Source of the DNA: Pseudomonas sp. stari2
GTDB taxonomy: Bacteria; Pseudomonadota; Gammaproteobacteria; Pseudomonadales; Pseudomonadaceae
Assembly (NCBI RefSeq): GCF_040760005.1
Contig: NZ_CP099760.1
Coordinates: forward strand, 3,591,501 to 3,655,500
DNA: 64,000 bases
Direction of reading: 5' to 3'
Part shown: positions 26,540 through 36,123 of the stretch, piece after piece
How positions within the stretch are numbered: position 1 is the stretch's first letter
Layout of the letters: every line of letters begins with the position of its first letter
Program-made: the position numbers and the translations under genes
The notes under the pieces: generated by a model
What the model was told of the DNA's origin: nothing
Database searches by the model: none
What the model saw: only the letters and a program-made list of their open reading frames with translations

Positions 26540-26750
26540 CTGAAGCTCCAGAATAATTATTGGAGGGAACAACAGCGTACAAACAACTTGCGAGCCGATT
26601 AATCACGCCAGACCCGCCGTGTGTCAACCCTGCCTTGCCATGCATGCATACGCCTGTCTTTAACGTGCGGTATCTATGCGAGACCCGCCGACCCACCGCC
26701 CTTCCTAATCTCGAATCTTCTCCAATAACCTTTTGAGTCGAGATCCTCTG

Positions 26751-29700
26751 ATGCCCACGTCCTCTACACCCCTGCTATTCCCCGAAGTGTTCGATACGCC
26801 CGGTTTGTGGCCCGTACTGGGTAAAAGCCATGGCCTGACGGAAAGGGATTTTCGATGGCTAGCCCATGCAAAACTGACCTTGGCCACCTTGCGCAAGGAG
26901 CAGATACCTTCGATGACGGCCGAGCGTATCCTGCTCAACGTCGCCGGACTGCCGGCTATGCCCCTGCCCGGCAGTTTCATCCTCGGCACCACCTCCGACG
27001 AGGATGGGCTGATCCTCTATACCCCGTATCACGGCCTGAAAAAGCATGAGAGTCGCGCCTCATTGAAAGCCGAGCTCGAGGACCGTCTCAACGACGAGGG
27101 AGAACAGGAGGATCTGCTGGCGTTTCTCGCATTGCCCCAGCGCAAGTCATTACTGGAGGGTGGAAGGATTTCGTTGTCGCTCGCATTCATCGAAGGCGAC
27201 ATATTCGACGAACTGGGCGAGGCGATCGCACGCACGAACTTCTTCAACGCACGGCTTCTGCATGAAGAACTCAGGCGATTGCCAACCCTTGGCGAAATGC
27301 TCCAGACCATTGTGAATGACCTTCTCAAAACGCATTTCGGAACGCTGCAGCAGGGCCGAACACGCGTTGCCATCTACACGTCGACCGACAGCGCCGAGTC
27401 TGCGGGCGAAGTCGACGGGGACTGGGTCGGGTCCATGACCTTGACTGAAGCCGTTTTGCACCACTATCGCTATCAATGCTGGCCCGGCGGCCAATTACAA
27501 AAATATTCCAATCCCGACAGAACCCCCGAAGCCGGCGACCAGGAGCGCTGGGCAACCGCAGTCACGACGGCCTCAAGCAAACTGAAAACCTTGTTGTTTC
27601 AACAACTGGAGCTCTATTGGCAAGGCCCCTCGGCCGAGGGCCCGACACGCCGCACACTTTTCAGTCAGGTGATGAAGGAGCAAGCACGTGCCGAGCTGAT
27701 GCTCAAACGCGAAGCCGCCATCATTGATGCGAAGCAATTCGAAACACTGCATCAGTTGATACGGCCGGCCACCACTGCCGTGCGCCTTCCCGTCTATGAG
27801 TGCGTGCGGCTGTGGGAGCACCCGGCCAACTATGTGGAATTGGCGGGTTCTCTGATGATCAGCGAGACCCGAGCTTTTCTTTACACCCCGGCTCAAGGTC
27901 TTCAGGTGCTGGAGAACGACGAAGATCTCAAACTCACTTTGCGCAGCAAATTCCTGGCGCGCGGGCATGAAGATGAACTGTACGCACTGCTGAGCCTGGA
28001 GGAGCGCAGCCGGTTTCTCGGGTTCAATGAGCCCCAGGTATCGGGAGACCGCATTGCTGGCGAGATCTTCGTCAGCCTGTTCGAAGCAATCATTACCAAA
28101 CAGCGACAGAACATCGAATATGCCTTGCAGGTGTTCCGTCACAGTGATGGTGCGGTAAATCTGTCGGTGCTGTTCGACAAGGCCCTGGATATCCGCTCGA
28201 TGGTTCATTCCCGGTTGGCGAATCTTGATGTCGAAGGACGCTGGAGTACCCGTCCGGTGATTACCGGCAACCAGAGCCCTTCGATGGTGCTGGCCGACAA
28301 GGCCAGCGCTGCAATCAAGACTTTTGCTGCAATCCAGGCGCCTCTGGTCGATGCCCTCGCCTCACAACCCCTGACGACCCCGGCCTTGCAGCGAACGTAC
28401 CTGGAAGCATTGAAGCCAAACCTCGCCCATGCCTGGCTGGTCGGCGTGAACGCTGAAGCAAAACTGCGCGTAATGAACCGGTCGATGGATCACTCGCAAC
28501 AGGCAATCGTCAACACCGTACTCGACGCCGACCGCTCGACCCGCAGTACACGTGCGCCTCTCAACGGATTTCGCCCCGACGCCTATACCCTCAGCGTGGA
28601 GTGCCCCGGACAGACCACACTGTTGCCGCTGGCCCATTGCATACTCATGACCGAACGCGGTGGCATCGATCCTCGACATTCCGGGCGCGCCATCTTGTGG
28701 ACGCCCGCCTCAGGCCTAGAGGTGTTCGATAACGTCACCGTCGCCAGACGAGAGCTGACAGCGCGGCTGGGTGACAAAAACCGGCGCCTCGCGCTGCTGG
28801 AAAACCTTGGCCCCGGCCAATACCAGTTTCATCAGCGCTATGAGCCGGGCCCGCTCAGGCTGATCCAGGGCAACGTTCTGCATCATCTGATGCAATCGGG
28901 TATCGAGCACTTCCTGAACCGCTGCGAGCAGGTTCGTTCGCGAATCGAAGACCCGATCGCCCGGCAAAAGAGCCTTTGCGCCGTGGATCCCTCCCCGCTT
29001 TTCAGCCAGTTGCGATTGGCGACCGAACACGCGCAGGCCATTCGCCAACAGCAAGCGCTACCCGCCTGGCTGCGCAAGGCGCCACTCAGCGAGCAGCAGT
29101 TGCAGATCGAACTGCTGGAGCAGTGGCGCCATAGTGTCGGCGACGCAGCAGATTACCTCAGTGGCGTGCCCTCGCTCGCCGGTTATGTCGCACAAACACT
29201 GAAATCGCTGATCTCAAGCCGATACCCAGACAACCCTCTCGACCCTCATGAGATCGAAATCACGCCGAATCTGACACTGGCAGGCAATGCTTGCAGCCTG
29301 GTGGACTTCGCAATGAACCATATCAACATTGCCCAGGATACCGGGTTCAGGGTCACGTCCAGATCGGTTGCCGCACTGCCCGATGGATTGGGCCAAAAGC
29401 TTGTCACCCAACTTCTGACGTCGCTGGATATGCCGGTGTACATTCAAAAAGTGATCGATGCCCTCACCCGCCGCCCGGTAACGGCCCCCTCACCCAAAGA
29501 GTTGTTTGTGCGCCAGGTTCCCTGGCAATTGCTGCAACATGCTCACGCGATGAAACTGCAACAGCACCTCAGCGAAACGGCTTTCGGTTACATTCGACAG
29601 ATTCTCGACATGCCGGACGCCATTGCCCGTGCCGCGACCCGAGGCGCACACGCAATGGTCTGTCCTCTATCGCTGATCAAGACCGTCGGGACTGCCGCGG

Positions 29701-31532
29701 TGAGTGCGCTCGGCCTTTACGTCATGGGTCCAGGCCCTGGCAACAAAGGGCCACGGGTACTCTACTCGCCCTACTCAACTCAGGTTTTCCACGAGTTCGA
29801 GGACAACAAGGAGTTGATTTCGGCGCTCAATACCCCGGGAACTCTGCAGGAACTGCTGATTCGGCGTTTGCCACAAGATCAACAGGCACTGTTTCGCAAT
29901 TTGCTGCTGAGCACCGTCGGCGAAACGAGCGAATTGACCCTCGAGACGCGAGCTATCAACAGCAACTTTCTCGAGTACATGTTTACCGACAACCTCGAGT
30001 TGCTGAAGCAATTGCTCAATGCCAGAACGCAAATCGACGGGCAGTCGGATTGGGAGACTGCCAAACATCTGTTCAGTCCACATTTCGAGCCGGTAACCGG
30101 GCTGTTTCAGGGAAAGGCCGGCTTCTTGCCTTTTCTCTGGCAGGCCTACGAAGACTTCAAGGACTCAGCTGAAACGCTACAAAACCATCACTGGACCCGC
30201 GCTCTGAAATCCTTTATCGAAGGCGCCGCACAGATGGTCGAAACAGCACTGCTACCTGAATTGGCCGTCGAGACCCGCGTGGAGGAAGAAGTGGCGCAGG
30301 ACACACTGATTGCCCCTGCACTGGAAGATATCGACCTGACGTCACCCCGACGTACCACTTTGCAGACGTTTGAGGGAGCGAACGTATCGCTCTCGGAACT
30401 TGAATACAGTTCCGTGAGCGCTACTTACACGCAGCCATCGACTAACCGGTGCTATGCAGCCATTGCCGGTAAGGTCTACACGGTTGCCCAAAAGGAGCAC
30501 GGGTGGAGGCTGCAACGAGATGAGACCCTTGGCCCGGCGCTATTGAAGAAGGACTCCACGCTGACATTGGCTCCGAGCCAGATCGTCCATTACGGCATGA
30601 CCCAGTCGAGGATGAATACGCGCCCTACTTTCTCACGCATACGCCAGACGATGATCAATATCGAAGCCCAGGGCATGAACGACATTCGCCGCAAGTACCC
30701 TGAACGCGCTCGCGTGCTGGTACACGCAATCGATCTCGCCCGTTTTTACGCGTTCAACTGCCTGCACAACCTTGCGTTGATCAACGGTGGTGCTGCACGA
30801 GGACGTGTTCATCTGTTCCTGGAAGACTTCTTTGACGTGAGTTCGATTACTGCCGACATTCTGAAAAAGATCGGAAAAACGATCATCCCGCTCTGCAATG
30901 CGCTGGTGGATGCGGATGATGACCTGATGCATACAGACCGTTTTGTGGTAGGTGCCAATCGCTTTTATGGCGATGTAATCGCGTTCGTGCTGAACGGCGA
31001 CAATGAACGCAAAGTGCACTTCACCGAACACTTCTTCGATCAAAAACTGAGCGGATTCGAATCTTGTATGTCCCGACCGTTCGACATCAACGGCCACGCG
31101 CAGGCATCAACAATCATTCACGAATTCGCCCATCAATTCAGCAAAGCACTGGATATCGCAACGGTTCGTGCGCGGGAGCCTTTTTCGGACCTGGTATCCA
31201 TTGACACGCCTCAGGGCGCACTTTTGCACGATGAGCTCGAAAGTGACCAGCGCAAGGCCCTTTCGCTTCAAACACCTTACGCCCAGTTGTTTTCAACGTG
31301 GAGTGCAACCAAAGGAAGGTGGCTGAGTTTTGAGCTCGATCCCGAAAGGGCATTGGTGTCCGACGAAATCATGAAAGCCACAGGCACCGGAAATCTGCAC
31401 GAAGCGCGTAATGCCTTTCGTGACCGGATTTCTCCCGAGACCCGCATTGATGTCATTTTGCTAAACGCCGACTCTATCGCGCGCCTGATCTGTGAAATCG
31501 GGCGACAGCTGGATCCCGTGCCGACTGTTTGA
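26751..31532 (+). CDS. Very large dermonecrotic-toxin-like protein with C-terminal zincin motif
   Basis: A 1593-aa protein resembling the DUF6543/dermonecrotic-toxin family that Pseudomonas carries as long, poorly studied single-gene proteins. Four related modules are visible, each centred on a (Y/W)(T/S)P-containing strand with a helical stretch after it: LILYTPYHGL (Tyr90), AFLYTPAQGL (Tyr378), AILWTPASGL (Trp650) and RVLYSPYSTQ (Tyr1005). Around residue 1230, RCYAAIAGKVYTVAQKEHGW resembles the linker that precedes effector domains in this family. The C-terminal domain holds HEFAHQ (His1457, Glu1458, His1461), a zinc-protease motif. No signal peptide is visible and no secretion genes adjoin it. 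ATG 26751 is preferred over TTG 26733; neither has a strong ribosome site. The third-position GC seems lower than in flanking genes, which suggests transfer. Substrate and delivery route are unknown. Confidence 0.8.
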   Translation: MPTSSTPLLFPEVFDTPGLWPVLGKSHGLTERDFRWLAHAKLTLATLRKEQIPSMTAERILLNVAGLPAMPLPGSFILGTTSDEDGLILYTPYHGLKKHESRASLKAELEDRLNDEGEQEDLLAFLALPQRKSLLEGGRISLSLAFIEGDIFDELGEAIARTNFFNARLLHEELRRLPTLGEMLQTIVNDLLKTHFGTLQQGRTRVAIYTSTDSAESAGEVDGDWVGSMTLTEAVLHHYRYQCWPGGQLQKYSNPDRTPEAGDQERWATAVTTASSKLKTLLFQQLELYWQGPSAEGPTRRTLFSQVMKEQARAELMLKREAAIIDAKQFETLHQLIRPATTAVRLPVYECVRLWEHPANYVELAGSLMISETRAFLYTPAQGLQVLENDEDLKLTLRSKFLARGHEDELYALLSLEERSRFLGFNEPQVSGDRIAGEIFVSLFEAIITKQRQNIEYALQVFRHSDGAVNLSVLFDKALDIRSMVHSRLANLDVEGRWSTRPVITGNQSPSMVLADKASAAIKTFAAIQAPLVDALASQPLTTPALQRTYLEALKPNLAHAWLVGVNAEAKLRVMNRSMDHSQQAIVNTVLDADRSTRSTRAPLNGFRPDAYTLSVECPGQTTLLPLAHCILMTERGGIDPRHSGRAILWTPASGLEVFDNVTVARRELTARLGDKNRRLALLENLGPGQYQFHQRYEPGPLRLIQGNVLHHLMQSGIEHFLNRCEQVRSRIEDPIARQKSLCAVDPSPLFSQLRLATEHAQAIRQQQALPAWLRKAPLSEQQLQIELLEQWRHSVGDAADYLSGVPSLAGYVAQTLKSLISSRYPDNPLDPHEIEITPNLTLAGNACSLVDFAMNHINIAQDTGFRVTSRSVAALPDGLGQKLVTQLLTSLDMPVYIQKVIDALTRRPVTAPSPKELFVRQVPWQLLQHAHAMKLQQHLSETAFGYIRQILDMPDAIARAATRGAHAMVCPLSLIKTVGTAAVSALGLYVMGPGPGNKGPRVLYSPYSTQVFHEFEDNKELISALNTPGTLQELLIRRLPQDQQALFRNLLLSTVGETSELTLETRAINSNFLEYMFTDNLELLKQLLNARTQIDGQSDWETAKHLFSPHFEPVTGLFQGKAGFLPFLWQAYEDFKDSAETLQNHHWTRALKSFIEGAAQMVETALLPELAVETRVEEEVAQDTLIAPALEDIDLTSPRRTTLQTFEGANVSLSELEYSSVSATYTQPSTNRCYAAIAGKVYTVAQKEHGWRLQRDETLGPALLKKDSTLTLAPSQIVHYGMTQSRMNTRPTFSRIRQTMINIEAQGMNDIRRKYPERARVLVHAIDLARFYAFNCLHNLALINGGAARGRVHLFLEDFFDVSSITADILKKIGKTIIPLCNALVDADDDLMHTDRFVVGANRFYGDVIAFVLNGDNERKVHFTEHFFDQKLSGFESCMSRPFDINGHAQASTIIHEFAHQFSKALDIATVRAREPFSDLVSIDTPQGALLHDELESDQRKALSLQTPYAQLFSTWSATKGRWLSFELDPERALVSDEIMKATGTGNLHEARNAFRDRISPETRIDVILLNADSIARLICEIGRQLDPVPTV

Positions 31533-31536
31533 AACC

Positions 31537-31566
31537 GCAATGCGCAGGTTTCGACCTGCGCATTGC
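31537..31566. terminator. 13-bp UUCG hairpin between convergent genes
   Basis: Perfect stem GCAATGCGCAGGT (31537-31549) / ACCTGCGCATTGC (31554-31566) with a TTCG tetraloop, 5 nt after the toxin-like stop. No T run follows, so it is either a Rho-assisted or bidirectional terminator, or an mRNA 3'-end stabiliser. Confidence 0.65.
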
Positions 31567-31596
31567 CTGAATAATCAGCCGGACTGCCTGAAACAC

Positions 31597-31866
31597 TCAG
31601 TCTTTCTGATCACGCAGCACATTGCCCGATGCCCCATCGATGCGGAATTCATAGACGACACCATCGGCCTTGCGCCCTTCCCCCTTCCAATAGCCGTTGT
31701 TATCGGCCTCGATTTCATACACCTCGACGTAACCTGCCTTGGTCTTGACGATTTCAATGGCCTTTTCGATCGTGATCCAGCCGGCGCCCGGCCGGTCAGC
31801 CATTGCAGCGCCAGCGCTGAGCAGGCCAACAGTGGCAATCAGGGCAGCACAGGTTTTCTTGATCAT
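31597..31866 (-). CDS. PepSY-domain periplasmic protein
   Basis: An 89-aa exported protein with a signal peptide (MIKKTCAALIATVGLLSAGA, cut near AMA-D) and a single PepSY domain: ITIEKAIEIVKTKAGYVEVY, then VVYEFRIDGASGNVLRDQKD. PepSY domains often inhibit or modulate peptidases, or sit in the periplasm of two-component loci. It is convergent with the zincin-bearing toxin-like gene, which makes an inhibitory link tempting, but compartment and evidence are lacking. No sensor kinase pair is adjacent. Confidence 0.9.
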   Translation of the reverse strand: MIKKTCAALIATVGLLSAGAAMADRPGAGWITIEKAIEIVKTKAGYVEVYEIEADNNGYWKGEGRKADGVVYEFRIDGASGNVLRDQKD

Positions 31867-32020
31867 TTTTTCACTCCATTTGTGGATAGTGTTCAGCGCA
31901 CGGTGTGCTTTTTAGGGCGCCGGCGTGAAAAATAAGTTCCACTTTGATGGGCAATTGCCATGACGGATGTTCTCGGCGCCTCGCCCTCAAGGTTAGAATG
32001 CAGTAAATCAGGACGAGTCA

Positions 32021-33025
32021 ATGACCCAGCCCCCCCTTTCGGAAGCCGAATACGATGCAATCACCGATGCCGCCGCGCACTGGTGCATGCGTCTGCACGC
32101 CGTCGACTGCACCCCCCAAGAGCGCCTGGCGTTCGAACAATGGCGCGATGCTCATCCGCTTCACGCATTCGAATATGAGGCCATGCTGGAGATCTGGGAC
32201 GTTGCCGAGCATTTGCCACGCCCCGAACCTGCCGCCGTAGCGCCAATAATCCGCCCACCCGTCAAATCATGGCGCCAGTACGCCGTAGCTGCTTCTGTCT
32301 GCGCGCTGGCATTGCCACTGGCGGCCTGGACCGGATGGAATCTGGGCTGGTTGCCCAACAGCTATCAGCATTTCGCTGCCACCGACAACGTGCACCATGT
32401 CACCCTGGGCGACGGCAGTCAGGTCGAACTGAACCTCAACACTGAGCTGACCTACAGCAACTACAAGGACGAGCGTCGCGTCACCCTGAAAAAGGGTGAA
32501 GCGTTCTTCGAAGTCACCCATGACGCGAGCCATCCGTTCGTTGTCAGGGCCGCCGAAGGCAAGATTCGCGTCACAGGCACTCGCTTCAATGTCTGGATGT
32601 ACGAAGACCAGGTGAAAGTGAACCTGATCGAAGGTTCGGTACTGGTCACCAGCAATACCCGGCTGCCCGGAGACGGATTGCGTCTGGGACCTTCAATGCA
32701 AGCCCGCTACAAGCATGGCGATTACATCCCGCAAATCAGCCAGACCTACGCCAATGACACCTCTCTGGCCTGGCGCAGCGGCAAACTGGTGCTCGACAAT
32801 CTGTCGTTGAACGAGGCCTTGCCGCAGATCAACCGATACCTGGACAAACCCCTGATGCTCGCCGACAACTCGACCGGCGCGATCCGGGTGGGTGGCATCT
32901 ACAACATCAGGGAGCTGAACAGCTTCGCCAGCTCGCTGCCCAAAGTCCTGCCGGTATTTCTGACGCGCAACAAGGAAGGCAACCCGGTGATCAATCCGAT
33001 GCCGCAACAACCGGCCAAAAACTGA
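32021..33025 (+). CDS. FecR-family anti-sigma factor, possibly FpvR
   Basis: The 334-aa protein has the full FecR layout: a cytoplasmic N-terminal DUF4880 region (AAHWCMRLHA, FEQWRDAHPLHAFEYEAM), one transmembrane helix (YAVAASVCALALPLAAW, residue ~90), the periplasmic FecR domain (VTLGDGSQVELNLNTELTYS, KGEAFFEVTHDASHPFVV) and a C-terminal secretin-like unit. Such proteins hold an ECF sigma factor until a TonB receptor signals. No fecI-type gene precedes it and no receptor follows. In P. aeruginosa FpvR (about 331 aa) lies near pvdQ and restrains PvdS/FpvI. Here pvdQ is the next gene, convergent, so FpvR is a reasonable inference. Confidence 0.88.
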   Translation: MTQPPLSEAEYDAITDAAAHWCMRLHAVDCTPQERLAFEQWRDAHPLHAFEYEAMLEIWDVAEHLPRPEPAAVAPIIRPPVKSWRQYAVAASVCALALPLAAWTGWNLGWLPNSYQHFAATDNVHHVTLGDGSQVELNLNTELTYSNYKDERRVTLKKGEAFFEVTHDASHPFVVRAAEGKIRVTGTRFNVWMYEDQVKVNLIEGSVLVTSNTRLPGDGLRLGPSMQARYKHGDYIPQISQTYANDTSLAWRSGKLVLDNLSLNEALPQINRYLDKPLMLADNSTGAIRVGGIYNIRELNSFASSLPKVLPVFLTRNKEGNPVINPMPQQPAKN

Positions 33026-33052
33026 AGGCCGTTCCCGTGAGGGAGCGGCCTT
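33025..33052. terminator. Terminator between convergent fecR-like gene and pvdQ
   Basis: A 12-pair stem with one G-T pair, AAGGCCGTTCCC (33025-33036) / GGGAGCGGCCTT (33041-33052), GTGA loop, overlapping the FecR stop. The tract after it is only moderately T-rich. Confidence 0.75.
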
Positions 33053-33088
33053 CGTCTGTTGCGATCATTGCGGTGCTACGACAACAGG

Positions 33089-35431
33089 TTAGTGCGCCGC
33101 TACTTTCCCCGCTTTTTCAAGATCATCACGCACGCTCTGAACCTGATACTGCGGATCGGCCTTGATCTGCTCCTCGGTGAACGGCATCACGCTCCACTGT
33201 TTCTTCGAGAAGGCTTCGGTCTGATCCCGGGAATACTTCGACGCTGGATCACTGGACAGCGAGAACGCGAGCAAACCCTGAGCATGCGGTCCTTTCTCGT
33301 CGAACGTCACGACTTGCAGATAGCTGGTGCCGCTGACCACTTCCAGTCTGCCGTCTTCACGCGGGACGCTCTGAATGGCGTTGTAAATACCCAACGTCCC
33401 CGGCCCGCCATGAATCGGCGTTTGTTGGCCACCGCTGCTGACCACCTGCACATCACCCCAACGGGTTTTGTCGGTCAGCCCCATTTTCGCGGCTGTCTCG
33501 GCCGACGCCAGCATGGCCTCACGCAAGGCCTTGGCGACCTCGGTTTTTTCAACGGCCAGCCCGCGTGGCGTGTACTGCGCATCCTTTGGATCGAAGGTCA
33601 CACGCCAGACATCCGGAGATTCCTGCAAGGCTTGCATGATGTTCTGGAAATGCACCAGGCCCATTCCCGAATCCAGGTTCGCCCGACCGTCCCAGGCCTT
33701 GAGGCTGGAGCACACCGATTTCAAAGCGACCTCGGCGGCGGTTTGCGATGCACAGAATTTCAACAGATCCGGCAGCACCTGAGCGGCGAGAAACACCTGA
33801 TCATCCATCACCATGTGCTGCAGATCCTGCACCGACACCGAACCTTTTTTGTTCAGGGTCGCCAGGCGATCCAGCGCAAAACGCGAGCGCAGCCCCAGTG
33901 GCTGGCCTTCCTGACTGATCAGCGGCGAGAAACCGGTCAGTGGTTGCGCCGGGTTGGCCAGCCACGCCGAATCGTTGGAGTGCTGGACGAAATCCTTGCG
34001 CAGCAATTGCGGCAACTGGTTCGACGCGTAGATGCCCTGCTGTGCCGCCTGCGGATCGATGTCCCACGCGCAGGCGCTGTTGGAACCGTCGAGGACAATC
34101 ATTTGCAGGCCGACACGCGGGTCGCTGCACTTGGCCAGTTTGTCGGCGCTGACGTTCGGCACCACTGACAGGTTCATGTACAGCGTCTGGCCCTTGTCAT
34201 CCACCGCCAGGGTGTTGACCCACGGAATGCCCTGGATCTTGTGCACCGAATCCTGCAGATCCTTGAGGTTGGCGGCGCGGTTCATCGCGTACCACTGCGT
34301 CAGCACACGATCATTGTCGAGGTTGGCATCGCGCAGGCTGTAGGCGTACTGATTGTCCCAGTCGAGCTTGCCCGGCCACTGCACGATCGGGCCGAACTGC
34401 GAACTATAGATATCACGCGACACCGGCGTCACCTGCCCGTCCGCCTGTTTGACCTGCACCGTTACCGTTTGCTTGTTCAACGGCAGCGACTTGCCATCGA
34501 GCAGGTAGCGGGTCGGGTTCTTCGGATCGAGTTGCAGGCGATACAAGGTGAAGTGCTTGGACGAGTCAACGGTGTGGGTCCAGGCCAGGTGTTGGTTGAA
34601 ACCGATGTTGATCATCGGCAGGCCCGGCAGCGCCGCGCCCATCACATCCAGTTTGCCGGGAATGGTCAGGTGCATCTGATAGAAACGCATGCCACCCACC
34701 CACGGGAAGTGCGGGTTCGCCAGTAGCATTCCTCGGCCGTTGAAGGAACGCTCACTGCCCACGGCCACTGCGTTGCTGCCACGGTCCAGGGCGAAACGTT
34801 GCAGGCGCGTGGCGGCCAGGTCATAGGCACGAGAGTGGCTTGGGTTCTGCGCAGTGGCTTGTGGCGGTGTGGCGCCGGCCAGTGCCTCGGCGAACTGACC
34901 GACGCCGCCCTCGACCAGCAACCGACGCGTCAGCTTCACCAGGTCTTCGGCTGCAATATCACGCACCCATTCACCCTGGCACTGCTGCGGCAGCCCTTGC
35001 TGGCGACGCTCGGCCAGATACCGGTTGTAGCCGGCGGCATAACCCTCCACCAAATCACGCACTTCGACCGGCTGCGCCTGCCAGAAGGCATTCACCGCTT
35101 GCGGGGTATTGAGCCACTGGAAGAACACGTCACTGATGCGGTTCTCGCGCTCTTCGACGGTGAGTTGATCCGGCCCGAAGTAACGCGACCGCTCGCCATT
35201 GACCGTGACGATTTCGTTGGCCAGCAGGCACAGATTGTCCTGCGCATAGGCATAACCGATGCCGAATCCGAGGCCGCGTTCGTTTTCCGCGCGGATATGC
35301 GGCACGCCAAACCCCGTGCGACGGATGTCGGCCCCTGTCTGGGTCGAAGGACTGAACGCCTGCGCCGACAGACTCAGCCCGAGAAACATGCCGGCAAGGG
35401 TCAGTCCGGTTAACTGCCTGGAAATAATCAC
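33089..35431 (-). CDS. pvdQ: Acyl-homoserine lactone / pyoverdine acylase PvdQ
   Basis: The 780-aa Ntn-hydrolase precursor has a signal peptide ([20 protein letters not shown], cut near AQAF), an alpha chain and a beta chain that starts at the autocatalytic Ser219 in [15 protein letters not shown]. PvdQ removes the fatty acyl chain from the pyoverdine precursor in the periplasm and can cleave long-chain acyl-homoserine lactones. Ser219 is close to Ser217 of the P. aeruginosa precursor. The GTG start at 35431 is chosen because AGGAG lies 5 nt upstream and the signal peptide begins there; the upstream extension to 35530 reads as non-coding. Its promoter carries a PvdS box. Confidence 0.95.
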   Translation of the reverse strand: MIISRQLTGLTLAGMFLGLSLSAQAFSPSTQTGADIRRTGFGVPHIRAENERGLGFGIGYAYAQDNLCLLANEIVTVNGERSRYFGPDQLTVEERENRISDVFFQWLNTPQAVNAFWQAQPVEVRDLVEGYAAGYNRYLAERRQQGLPQQCQGEWVRDIAAEDLVKLTRRLLVEGGVGQFAEALAGATPPQATAQNPSHSRAYDLAATRLQRFALDRGSNAVAVGSERSFNGRGMLLANPHFPWVGGMRFYQMHLTIPGKLDVMGAALPGLPMINIGFNQHLAWTHTVDSSKHFTLYRLQLDPKNPTRYLLDGKSLPLNKQTVTVQVKQADGQVTPVSRDIYSSQFGPIVQWPGKLDWDNQYAYSLRDANLDNDRVLTQWYAMNRAANLKDLQDSVHKIQGIPWVNTLAVDDKGQTLYMNLSVVPNVSADKLAKCSDPRVGLQMIVLDGSNSACAWDIDPQAAQQGIYASNQLPQLLRKDFVQHSNDSAWLANPAQPLTGFSPLISQEGQPLGLRSRFALDRLATLNKKGSVSVQDLQHMVMDDQVFLAAQVLPDLLKFCASQTAAEVALKSVCSSLKAWDGRANLDSGMGLVHFQNIMQALQESPDVWRVTFDPKDAQYTPRGLAVEKTEVAKALREAMLASAETAAKMGLTDKTRWGDVQVVSSGGQQTPIHGGPGTLGIYNAIQSVPREDGRLEVVSGTSYLQVVTFDEKGPHAQGLLAFSLSSDPASKYSRDQTEAFSKKQWSVMPFTEEQIKADPQYQVQSVRDDLEKAGKVAAH

Positions 35432-35546
35432 GCTCGCTCCTGATCGAAATGCCTGAGAGCGGAGCGCGCCGTGATCGAAAAGCCATGCGCAGCAGCTCCG
35501 CCCTGAAATCACCCACGCGTCCACGCGCAATGAGCCTGACCGGGAA

Positions 35547-35570
35547 ACGAAACCGATGAAAAAAAATTTA
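35547..35570 (-). promoter_or_regulatory. PvdS iron-starvation box upstream of pvdQ
   Basis: On the minus strand, TAAAT (35570-35566), a 16-nt spacer and CGT (35549-35547) match the PvdS-dependent consensus TAAAT-N16/17-CGT exactly; the bases before it (CCCC) fit the extended form partly. It lies about 115 nt upstream of the GTG start, so a PvdS-driven transcript with a leader of roughly 100 nt is expected under iron limitation. Confidence 0.75.
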
Positions 35571-35621
35571 GGGGATTACCAGACCGTTTAGAGCCCGGAT
35601 CACGGAGAAAAGACGAATCAA

Positions 35622-35659
35622 CGACAAATTTTCTACATATTTCGCTTCATGATTTGTCG
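35622..35659. repeat. Inverted repeat upstream of the Fur-like gene
   Basis: Arms CGACAAAT (35622-35629) and ATTTGTCG (35652-35659), perfect, 22 nt apart, in AT-rich DNA between pvdQ and the winged-helix gene. Arm spacing is about two helical turns plus, compatible with a dimeric operator. Confidence 0.4.
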
Positions 35660-35727
35660 GGCTGATACGTCTTGTTTAGAGAGAGCAAAAAACCTTTCCT
35701 GATCAGGCTCTGAAAAGGAGTAATCGC

Positions 35728-36105
35728 ATGTACAACCCGCAACTACCATCGGACGGTAGCCAGGCACCACAAGGAGCTTCCATGGGTTCGCACGCCAGCG
35801 TATTCGGACAAAGGGCCGAGCGCCACGGCAATGAACGTATTCGTCTGCTGCTCAAGAGTTTCGGCCTGCGCACCAGCCTGATTCGCCTGAAAGTCATCGA
35901 TGCCCTGCTGGTCGCCGCCCAGAGCGAACGCAGCCTGGGTGTGCGCGGTGTCCACAGCCAATTGCTGGAGCTGGGCATTCCGCTGTCTTTTCTCAGCGTG
36001 CGCGAAGTGTTGAAGCGCCTGTGCGCCGAAGGCGTGATCACCTTCAACGCCGACAAGAGCTACAGCCTGCACCCACAAGCTGCCGCTGTCCTCAATAGCG
36101 ATTGA
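35728..36105 (+). CDS. Fur-like winged-helix protein lacking the metal-binding half
   Basis: A 125-aa protein whose centre (LLKSFGLRTSLIRLKVIDAL, then VRGVHSQLLELGIPLSFLSV, REVLKRLCAEGVITFNADKS) matches the DNA-binding half of Fur/Zur regulators. The C-terminal dimerisation and metal-binding domain is absent, as are the expected His/Cys clusters. Homologues are often annotated as Fe2+/Zn2+ uptake regulation protein, but binding of a metal is unlikely. Start 35728 has AAAAGGAG 8 nt upstream. It is divergent from pvdQ, so a link to iron is possible by position. Confidence 0.85.
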   Translation: MYNPQLPSDGSQAPQGASMGSHASVFGQRAERHGNERIRLLLKSFGLRTSLIRLKVIDALLVAAQSERSLGVRGVHSQLLELGIPLSFLSVREVLKRLCAEGVITFNADKSYSLHPQAAAVLNSD

Positions 36106-36123
36106 TTCCCTTCTGGAGCGCCG

